From an uncultured Acidobacteriota bacterium (GTDB lineage Bacteria; Acidobacteriota; Vicinamibacteria; Vicinamibacterales; UBA8438): a DNA stretch of 5,023 bases. The notes beneath the pieces were generated by a model. That model was not told where the DNA came from. It saw only the letters and a list, made by a program, of their open reading frames with translations, and made no database searches. Each line of letters opens with the position of its first letter. Position 1 is the stretch's first letter. The DNA lies in NCBI GenBank assembly GCA_937888665.1, contig CALBET010000439.1, positions 1 through 5,023 of the forward strand, given 5' to 3'. Both the position numbers and the translations under genes were made by a program. This document shows positions 1 through 5,023 of this stretch, one piece after another.

Positions 1-944
1 CGCTCTCCATGCGACGTGTGGACGAGACCCGATTCGCGGCGGCCCTGTTTTCGAATCTCACACGGGACCATCTCGACTACCACCGGGACATGCAGGACTA
101 CTTCGCCACGAAGCGACGGCTGTTCGACATGTTGCGGTCGGGTGCGCCGGCCATTGTGAACCTCGATGACCGCTATGGCGCGGAGTTGGTAAGCACGGTC
201 GATCGTCCCATGACCTACGCCATCGACGCCCCGGCCGACGTGACCCCCGAGCACCTTGAGATGTCCCTGTCTGGATCGTCGATGGAGGTGCGTACGCCGC
301 GCGGGCCTCTCCAGATCCGATCCAGTTTGCCGGGGCGGCTCAACGTGTACAACACGCTCGCGGCCGTCGCCGCCGCGGTGGCCTTGGACGTACCGTTCTC
401 CGCGATCGAGCAAGGGGTCGCCGGGCTCGTCGGAGTGCCCGGGCGGTTCGAGATCGTGTCCACGCCGGACGACGACCTCACGGTGATCGTTGACTTTGCC
501 CACACGGACGATGCCCTTCGAGCCGTACTGACGGCCATTCGGGACCTCAACCCCCACCGGGTCATCAGCGTGTTCGGGTGCGGCGGCGACCGGGATGCCG
601 CCAAGCGGCCGTTGATGGGAGCGGTCGCGGCCAGACTCAGCGACGTGGTGGTGGTGACCTCGGACAACCCGCGTTCCGAGGACCCGGACGACATCATCGC
701 GGAGATTCGCCTGGGCATGGAATCGTCCGGGGACGCGGAGCGCATGCCGTATATCGGAATCGCCGACCGCGCGGCGGCCATCGAGCACGCGGTGCGGCAC
801 GCCGAACCGGGCGACGCCGTCTTGATCGCGGGCAAGGGGCACGAGACGCATCAACTGGTCGGGTCCGAACGCCGGCCGTTCGATGACCGCCAGGTGGCGC
901 GAGCCGCGCTTGCTCGAAGACGAGCCGGCATTGGGTGGTCGTGA
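1..944 (+). CDS. murE: UDP-MurNAc-tripeptide synthetase MurE (meso-diaminopimelate-adding), 5'-truncated
   Basis: MurE is the cytoplasmic ATP-dependent ligase that adds the third stem residue to UDP-MurNAc-L-Ala-D-Glu. The frame is open through the left edge, so the ATG at 9 is an internal Met. MurE is usually about 490-500 residues, so roughly 180 N-terminal residues (UDP-substrate domain and P-loop) lie outside. Counting from the Met at 9: NLTRDHLDYH at 17-26; K35 in YFATKRRLF matches the carbamylated active-site lysine; GRLNVYN at 109-115 is the HNxxN-like ATP motif; GVPGRFE at 142-148; VDFAHTDDAL at 161-170; FGCGGDRDAAKRP at 189-201. The C-terminal domain carries DNPR at 219-222 and GKGHE at 275-279. 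In characterised MurE enzymes these mark meso-DAP rather than lysine specificity, so a DAP-type wall is inferred. The stop at 942-944 lies 75 nt before murF. Identity is secure; substrate choice is inferred from the motif. Confidence 0.97.
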   Translation, partial: LSMRRVDETRFAAALFSNLTRDHLDYHRDMQDYFATKRRLFDMLRSGAPAIVNLDDRYGAELVSTVDRPMTYAIDAPADVTPEHLEMSLSGSSMEVRTPRGPLQIRSSLPGRLNVYNTLAAVAAAVALDVPFSAIEQGVAGLVGVPGRFEIVSTPDDDLTVIVDFAHTDDALRAVLTAIRDLNPHRVISVFGCGGDRDAAKRPLMGAVAARLSDVVVVTSDNPRSEDPDDIIAEIRLGMESSGDAERMPYIGIADRAAAIEHAVRHAEPGDAVLIAGKGHETHQLVGSERRPFDDRQVARAALARRRAGIGWS

Positions 945-1027
945 CCCAGGCCGCGGAGCATGGCGACGGCACCGTGAAGAAGCTGGGTCGGCGATTGGTT
1001 CGTTGTATCGGTTCAGGAAATGGATGA
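941..1027 (+). other. Possible 28-codon coupling micro-ORF bridging murE and murF
   Basis: A GTG at 941 overlaps the murE stop as GTGA and opens a frame of 28 codons ending in TGA at 1025-1027, five bases past the murF ATG. The peptide would begin MTQAAEHGDG and end in a basic stretch (KKLGRRLVRC). It matches no family I know. It spans the whole murE-murF spacer, so ribosomes leaving murE could in principle reach the murF start, which has a badly spaced Shine-Dalgarno. A 28-codon open frame in GC-rich DNA is easily a chance event, so this is a weak proposal about translation, not a claim of a functional protein. Confidence 0.15.
1015..1019 (+). promoter_or_regulatory. Weak, closely spaced ribosome binding site of murF
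   Basis: AGGAA sits directly against the murF ATG at 1020, closer than the usual 5-9 nt spacing. No better purine-rich stretch occurs just upstream. The start is still favoured: the in-frame codons upstream run to a TGA at 975-977 without another ATG, GTG or TTG, and the MurF N-terminal domain begins within a few residues of this Met. Confidence 0.35.
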
Positions 1028-2420
1028 ACGACTCCCGCTGACCCTGGGAAACCTCGCGCGCGCCGTCGACGGGCGGCTGTGCGGGGGTGAGCCCTCGGCC
1101 GTGGTCCACGGGCTGTCGATCGACTCGCGGACGCTCAATCCCGGTGACCTCTTCGTGGCCATTCGAGGCGACCGCTTCGACGGTCACAGGTTCGTCGCCG
1201 ACGCGATTGCGCGTGGAGCCATGGGTGCGCTGGTGAGCGACGAGGCTGTGCTCCGGCCGGCGCCGAGCGTCTGGCTGGTGGTGGAAGACACCCTGCATGC
1301 GCTGCAGGCGGCGAGCCGCTATGTACGTCGCGCGTCGGGCGCGACGGTGGTGGCGATCACTGGGAGCGCGGGGAAGACGACGACCAAGGAGTTGACGGCG
1401 GCCGTCCTGGGGTCGCGCTACCGCGTGTTTCGGAGCCGCGGCAACCTCAACAACCACATCGGTCTGCCGCTTTCGCTGCTCGAGTTGCGCACCCGGCCGG
1501 AGATCGCCGTGGTGGAACTGGGAATGAACGCCCCGGGAGAGATCAGCCGTCTGGTGGAGATCGCGGAGCCTGAGGTGCGGGTCTGGACGAACGTGATGGA
1601 GGCGCACGCGGCATTCTTCCCATCGATCGAGGCGATCGCCGACGCAAAAGCCGAGATCCTGGAAGGCGCCACTGACAAGACGGTCGTGGTGGCCAACGCC
1701 GATGACGAACGGGTGATGGCGCGGGTTGCTGGTTGGAGGGGGCGCCTGGCCACGTTCGGGATTCGCGCGGACGCCGACGTGTCCGCGACTGAGGTCGAGG
1801 ATTGTGGGCTCGATGGCACCCGTGCGGTCGTGCGGACACCGGTCGGTGCGGCGCGGGTCGCCACGCCCTTGCTCGGATGCGGCAATCTGGCCAACGTGCT
1901 GGCCGCGATCACGGTGGCCATTCAGTTGCAGGTTCCTCTGACCGCGGCGGCTGAACGGGTGGAGACGGTTGAGGCGACGCCCGGACGAGGACAGGTTCAT
2001 CGGTTGTCGAACGGCGTGGTGGTGGTCGACGACTCCTATAACGCGAATCCGACGGCGGTGATCGCCGCCTTGCAGACCATGGCGCGCGACCGGCGGGGGG
2101 GACGTCGAGTCGCGGTGCTGGGAGAGATGTTAGAACTGGGCCGGCGGGCAGAGTCGCTGCATGCGGAGACCGGACGGGCGGTGGTGGCGGCTGGGGTCGG
2201 ATTACTCGTGACCGTCGGCGGCGGCCCGGCGCGTGCGCTCGGCGATGCGGCCATCGAGGCAGGCCTCCCGCCGGCGGACGTGCTCCACTGCGAGGATAGC
2301 GATTCCGCGGCGACGCGGTTGAGTCCCCTGTTGCGGGACGGGGACCTGGTGCTGGTCAAAGGGTCGCGCGGCATACGGACCGAGACGGTCGTGACCAGAC
2401 TGGTGGCGGAGCGAACCTGA
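1020..2420 (+). CDS. murF: UDP-MurNAc-tripeptide--D-alanyl-D-alanine ligase MurF
   Basis: MurF is the last cytoplasmic Mur ligase: it uses ATP to attach D-Ala-D-Ala to the UDP-MurNAc-tripeptide, giving the pentapeptide used by MraY. The 466 residues are typical family length. The N-terminal substrate domain shows SIDSRTLNPGDLFVAIRG at 33-50. The central ATPase domain has the P-loop TGSAGKTTTKE at 114-124, NLNNHIGLPLSLL at 142-154, ELGMNAPGEI at 166-175, Asn191 and His196 of the usual NxxxAH motif, and K210 in ADAKAEIL at the position of the Mur-ligase active-site lysine. The C-terminal domain has VDDSYNANPTAV at 336-347, VAVLGEMLELG at 364-374 and VLVKGSRGIRTE at 444-455. The ATP-side motif reads GCGNLAN at 286-292, keeping both Asn but with Gly where His is common. 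It follows murE after 75 nt and its TGA overlaps the mraY ATG, so operon expression is inferred. Identity is secure. Confidence 0.97.
   Translation: MDERLPLTLGNLARAVDGRLCGGEPSAVVHGLSIDSRTLNPGDLFVAIRGDRFDGHRFVADAIARGAMGALVSDEAVLRPAPSVWLVVEDTLHALQAASRYVRRASGATVVAITGSAGKTTTKELTAAVLGSRYRVFRSRGNLNNHIGLPLSLLELRTRPEIAVVELGMNAPGEISRLVEIAEPEVRVWTNVMEAHAAFFPSIEAIADAKAEILEGATDKTVVVANADDERVMARVAGWRGRLATFGIRADADVSATEVEDCGLDGTRAVVRTPVGAARVATPLLGCGNLANVLAAITVAIQLQVPLTAAAERVETVEATPGRGQVHRLSNGVVVVDDSYNANPTAVIAALQTMARDRRGGRRVAVLGEMLELGRRAESLHAETGRAVVAAGVGLLVTVGGGPARALGDAAIEAGLPPADVLHCEDSDSAATRLSPLLRDGDLVLVKGSRGIRTETVVTRLVAERT
2408..2411 (+). promoter_or_regulatory. Ribosome binding site of mraY inside the murF 3' end
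   Basis: GGAG lies 8 nt before the ATG at 2420, which is good Shine-Dalgarno spacing. It supports the ATG that overlaps the murF stop (TGATG) as the true mraY start. The signal is short, but it fits the known MraY N-terminal length. Confidence 0.55.
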
Positions 2421-3487
2421 TGCTCTTTCATCTGCTGTATCCGCCGATCAACGTGGTCCAGTACATCACGTTCCGTACGGCTGCCGCCGGTTCAACCGCG
2501 TTTCTCATCAGTCTGTTGATGGGCCCATGGATGATCCGCACGCTGCGCGAGTTTCAGATCGGGCAGGTCGTGCGAGACGAACTCTCGGAGACCCACCAGT
2601 TGAAGGCGGGGACCCCGACGATGGGAGGGCTGCTGATCCTGGCGGCGGCGCTCGTGCCGACCCTCTGTTGGGGCGATCTGACCAACGCGTACGTCTGGGT
2701 GGCCATGCTGTCGACGGCGGCGTTCGGGTGCGTGGGGTTCGTGGACGACTACCTGAAAATCGGGCGTCAGAACCACCACGGGTTGCGGCCACGCTACAAG
2801 CTGATCGGGCAGGGCGTCGTGGGTGTGTCCGTCGGGCTTGCGCTGATATGGATGAACGGACACGAGCTGTATAGCACGGAGCTGTTCTTCCCGTTCTTGA
2901 AGCAGCTCACCCCTGATCTTGGGTGGTGGTACCTACCATTTGCCGCGCTGCTGCTCGCGGCCTCCTCGAACGCGGTCAATATCACGGACGGGCTCGACGG
3001 GCTGGCCATCAGCATCTTCACCGTGGCTGCCGCGGCCCTCACGGCGCTGGCCTACGTCACTGGACACGCGATCTTTGCCGACTACCTGCTCCTGACTCAT
3101 GTCGCGCCAGCGGCCGAATTGACCGTCTTTTGCGGCGCCCTCGTCGGCGCCGGGCTCGGTTTTCTCTGGTACAACTCCTACCCCGCCGAGCTGTTCATGG
3201 GCGATGTCGGGTCGTTGGCCCTGGGCGGCGCACTCGGCACGGTCGCACTTCTGATCAAGACGGAGCTCCTGCTGCCGATCGTCGGAGCGGTATTCGCCAT
3301 CGAGCTCCTCTCGGTCGTCATCCAGGTCGGTTCGTTCAAACTCACCGGCCAACGCGTGTTCCGGATGGCGCCGCTGCACCACCACTGCGAGCTGATCGGG
3401 TGGAGCGAGCCCAAGGTGATCAGCCGCTTCTTGATCGTGGCGGTGGTGTTCGCCTGTTTCAGTCTCGCGAGTTTGAAACTGCGATGA
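2420..3487 (+). CDS. mraY: Phospho-N-acetylmuramoyl-pentapeptide-transferase MraY
   Basis: MraY is the integral membrane enzyme that transfers phospho-MurNAc-pentapeptide from UDP to undecaprenyl phosphate at the cytoplasmic face, forming lipid I. At 355 residues it has normal length. About ten hydrophobic segments are visible, roughly 18-38, 68-85, 91-108, 129-147, 170-186, 196-214, 232-250, 263-280, 283-302 and 334-350. Family motifs are intact: KAGTPTMGG at 62-70; the Asp pair D109-D110 in GFVDDYLKIG; SSNAVNITDGLDGLA at 182-196 with N187, D190 and D193; NSYPAELFMGDVGSLALGG at 252-270 with catalytic-type D262; and the APLHHHCELIGWSEPKV loop at 317-333 with the HHH cluster. All polar catalytic and Mg2+-binding residues expected for the family appear present. 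Its start overlaps the murF stop by one base and its stop overlaps the murD start by four, so coupled translation is likely. There is no realistic alternative; the related WecA/TagO enzymes lack this full motif set. Confidence 0.98.
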   Translation: MLFHLLYPPINVVQYITFRTAAAGSTAFLISLLMGPWMIRTLREFQIGQVVRDELSETHQLKAGTPTMGGLLILAAALVPTLCWGDLTNAYVWVAMLSTAAFGCVGFVDDYLKIGRQNHHGLRPRYKLIGQGVVGVSVGLALIWMNGHELYSTELFFPFLKQLTPDLGWWYLPFAALLLAASSNAVNITDGLDGLAISIFTVAAAALTALAYVTGHAIFADYLLLTHVAPAAELTVFCGALVGAGLGFLWYNSYPAELFMGDVGSLALGGALGTVALLIKTELLLPIVGAVFAIELLSVVIQVGSFKLTGQRVFRMAPLHHHCELIGWSEPKVISRFLIVAVVFACFSLASLKLR

Positions 3488-4866
3488 CCGAATTCTCCGT
3501 GCGCGGGGCGAACGTCGTGGTGGTGGGTGCCGCACGTAGCGGTGTCGCCGCAGCGCGGCTGTTGGCACGGCGCGGGGCGCGCGTCACGCTCACCGAACAG
3601 CGGCGCGAGGTGGGGACCGAGGTCCGGCAGCTGACGGCTGACGGCGTCGAGCTGGAGTTGGGCCGACACCACCCGGAGACGATGGAACGTGCGGACCTGG
3701 TGGTGCTGAGCCCCGGGGTCTCCCCGACCCTGCCCGTGCTGGACGTGGCTCGGGACCGCGGGGTACCGGTCATCAGTGAAGTCGAGTTGGCGTCACGCTG
3801 GGTGCGCGGACGCATCGTGGCCGTCACCGGCACGAAGGGCAAGTCGACGACCACGGTGCTGCTGGGTCGGATGCTCGAGGCCGGCGGCAGGTTGGCGTTG
3901 GTCGGCGGCAACGTTGGCACCGCTCTGAGCACGCAGGTGGAGCAATCGACACCGGAGGCCATTCACGTCGTGGAGGTCTCCAGTTTTCAGCTCGAACTCA
4001 CCACGACGTTTCGGCCGTGGATCTCGGTGTTCTTGAATCTGCACGCCGATCATCTCGATCGGCACGATGGGCCGGAGGCCTACGCGGCGGCCAAGGCGCG
4101 TATTTTCGCCAATCAGGAGCCGTCCGACACGCTGGTGGTCAACGCCGACGACCCGGAGGTGCTGAGGCTGACCCGCGCAAGCCGTGCGTCGCGTGTGGCG
4201 TACGCGGTCGCCGCGCCGCTCGATGATGGTGTTGTCGTGGACGGCGACGCCATTCTGCGCCGCACCGCGACCGGCGACGAGCGGCTCGTGCCGCTCTCGG
4301 CGGTCCACCTGCTCGGAGATCACCTGCTGAGTGACGTGGTGGCGGCTACGGCCGTCGCCCACCGCGTGGGGGTGTCGGCCGGGGCGATGACCGCGGCCGT
4401 TGATCGTTTCGCCGGGCTCGAGCATGCGCTTGAGCCGGTCGGCGATGTGGCCGGGGTCCGGTTCATCAACGACTCGAAGGCCACCAACGTCGAGGCGGCC
4501 AGACGAGCGCTGGAGAGCTGTGGGCGCCAGCTCGTCGTCATCATGGGTGGTCGATTCAAAGGGGGGGACCTGGGGGCGTTGGCACCATTGCTCGCGTCGC
4601 GTGCCGACGCGGTGGTCGCCCTCGGCGAAGCGCGCGACCGCATCTTGGATGCCTACGGCGCCGTGGTTCGGGTCGTCGAGGTCGAGTCGCTCGAGGACGC
4701 GGTCCGGGTGGCCTACGGGCTCGCGTCCCCTGGCGGAACGGTGTTGCTGGCGCCTGCGTGCGCCAGTCTGGATATGTTCAAGGACTACGCCGAACGGGGG
4801 CGGTTGTTCAAGCAAGCAGTGGGTCGTCTGCGGGAGGCCGCGAGGACCCGGGTGGGAACAAGTTGA
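3484..4866 (+). CDS. murD: UDP-MurNAc-L-alanine--D-glutamate ligase MurD
   Basis: MurD adds D-Glu to UDP-MurNAc-L-Ala using ATP in the cytoplasm. The 460 residues match the family. The ATG at 3484 overlaps the mraY stop (ATGA). The same frame stays open upstream to 2923 inside mraY, but MurD homology starts here: the Rossmann-like N-terminal domain begins VVVVGAARSGVAAARLLARR at 11-30. SPGVSP follows at 76-81. The central domain has the P-loop TGTKGKSTT at 115-123, GGNVGT at 141-146, EVSSFQLE at 164-171, NLHADHLDRH at 185-194, K204 (carbamylated-lysine position) and NADDPE at 220-225. The C-terminal domain shows NDSKATNVEA at 329-338, GGRFKGGDL at 355-363 and ASLDMFKDYAERGRLFK at 427-443. An oddity is GDHLLSD at 278-284, where most MurD proteins have an HNxxN motif contacting ATP, so both Asn are missing. 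No clear Shine-Dalgarno precedes the ATG; coupling to mraY translation is inferred. Identity is secure. Confidence 0.97.
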   Translation: MTEFSVRGANVVVVGAARSGVAAARLLARRGARVTLTEQRREVGTEVRQLTADGVELELGRHHPETMERADLVVLSPGVSPTLPVLDVARDRGVPVISEVELASRWVRGRIVAVTGTKGKSTTTVLLGRMLEAGGRLALVGGNVGTALSTQVEQSTPEAIHVVEVSSFQLELTTTFRPWISVFLNLHADHLDRHDGPEAYAAAKARIFANQEPSDTLVVNADDPEVLRLTRASRASRVAYAVAAPLDDGVVVDGDAILRRTATGDERLVPLSAVHLLGDHLLSDVVAATAVAHRVGVSAGAMTAAVDRFAGLEHALEPVGDVAGVRFINDSKATNVEAARRALESCGRQLVVIMGGRFKGGDLGALAPLLASRADAVVALGEARDRILDAYGAVVRVVEVESLEDAVRVAYGLASPGGTVLLAPACASLDMFKDYAERGRLFKQAVGRLREAARTRVGTS

Positions 4867-5023
4867 CCACTGTGGACGGCGAGCGCTGCGACGGCGTCCG
4901 CACTGGCTGGCGTATTCCCGCATCGGTCCAGTCACACGTGAGTAGTGAGCAGTCATCAGTTGGGTGGCGGCGGCGAAGAGTCGGCCGCTGGGAACGCAGG
5001 CTGTCTCGGTCTGCGAGGTTGGT
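4863..5023 (+). CDS. Unidentified open frame after murD, truncated by the window edge (start of next dcw gene or chance)
   Basis: A + strand frame is open from inside the murD 3' end to the edge. Possible starts are a TTG at 4863 overlapping the murD stop as TTGA, a GTG at 4872 and a GTG at 4938. From the GTG at 4872 it encodes about 50 residues beginning MDGERCDGVR, with a very arginine-rich later part (WRRRRVGRWERRLSR). I do not recognise a family. By gene order ftsW is expected after murD, and an arginine-rich cytoplasmic tail before a first membrane helix would be compatible, but no hydrophobic segment or FtsW motif is visible. The later codons include AGT, AGA, AGG, TCA and TCT, which are poor choices beside the strongly GC3-biased neighbours. 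A repeat-like spacer is therefore at least as likely. A second open frame from a GTG at 4945 is equally unsupported. Confidence 0.2.
   Translation, partial: MTTVDGERCDGVRTGWRIPASVQSHVSSEQSSVGWRRRRVGRWERRLSRSARL
4938..4960. repeat. Short degenerate 7-nt tandem repeat downstream of murD
   Basis: Three adjacent 7-nt units read GTGAGTA, GTGAGCA and GTCATCA, followed by GT. The first two differ at one base and the third at three. The tract is less GC-rich than the flanking DNA, which fits an intergenic spacer rather than coding sequence. It is short enough to be chance. Confidence 0.3.

Noticed and set aside
215..835. A 206-codon minus-strand frame opposite murE
   Set aside because: Its composition is low in complexity (Ser, Ala, Thr and Arg rich) and it is antisense to well-conserved MurE motifs, so it is a shadow.
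945..1019. Possible promoter for murF in the murE-murF spacer
   Set aside because: I see no convincing -35/-10 pair in this short GC-rich spacer, and the surrounding genes are tightly arranged as one operon.
2923..3483. 187-codon in-frame extension of murD upstream into mraY
   Set aside because: The extension is Arg-rich, overlaps the conserved mraY catalytic core and has no MurD homology. The ATGA overlap at 3484 gives a MurD of normal length.
3793..4956. A 387-codon open frame on the minus strand opposite murD
   Set aside because: It lies antisense to a clear murD with all family motifs. Its protein is rich in Arg, His, Gln and Pro with no domain, as expected of a shadow frame in GC-rich DNA.
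4966..4990. Possible hairpin between GCGGC and GCCGC in the right-hand spacer
   Set aside because: The stem is only about 5 bp with no following T-run, so it does not support a terminator call in DNA this GC-rich.

Overview
This window is a stretch of a bacterial dcw (division and cell wall) cluster, all on the + strand. In order it holds the 3' two-thirds of murE, then complete murF, mraY and murD, and finally about 157 bases after murD with no recognisable gene. The DNA is GC-rich, and the reading frames strongly prefer G or C in the third codon position. The four products are the last cytoplasmic ligases and the first membrane enzyme of peptidoglycan precursor synthesis. MurD, MurE and MurF add D-Glu, meso-diaminopimelate (predicted) and D-Ala-D-Ala to UDP-MurNAc-L-Ala. 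MraY then moves the finished phospho-MurNAc-pentapeptide onto undecaprenyl phosphate to make lipid I.

Layout: 1-944 murE, truncated at its 5' side by the window edge. 945-1019 is a 75-nt spacer that can be read as a tiny frame linking murE to murF. 1020-2420 is murF. 2420-3487 is mraY, overlapping the murF stop by one base (TGATG). 3484-4866 is murD, overlapping the mraY stop by four bases (ATGA). 4867-5023 has a low-confidence open frame running off the edge and a short degenerate 7-nt tandem repeat. The overlaps point to one polycistronic transcript with translational coupling. I see no internal promoter, terminator, RNA gene, mobile element or CRISPR array.

Organism: the murE-murF-mraY-murD order is common and many phyla share it. 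The MurE substrate motif (DNPR, with GKGHE) indicates a diderm-type, meso-DAP-containing wall. High GC, the MraY N-terminus (LLYPPINVVQYITFRTA) and ligase variants such as MurE HTDDAL look to me like Acidobacteriota, perhaps a Vicinamibacteria-like lineage. This is an impression from memory, not a search result.

The region is essentially ordinary housekeeping DNA, and I did not find a new system. The points worth a second look are the changed ATP-side HNxxN motif in MurD (and partly in MurF), the tiny frame bridging murE and murF, and what follows murD where ftsW would usually be expected.
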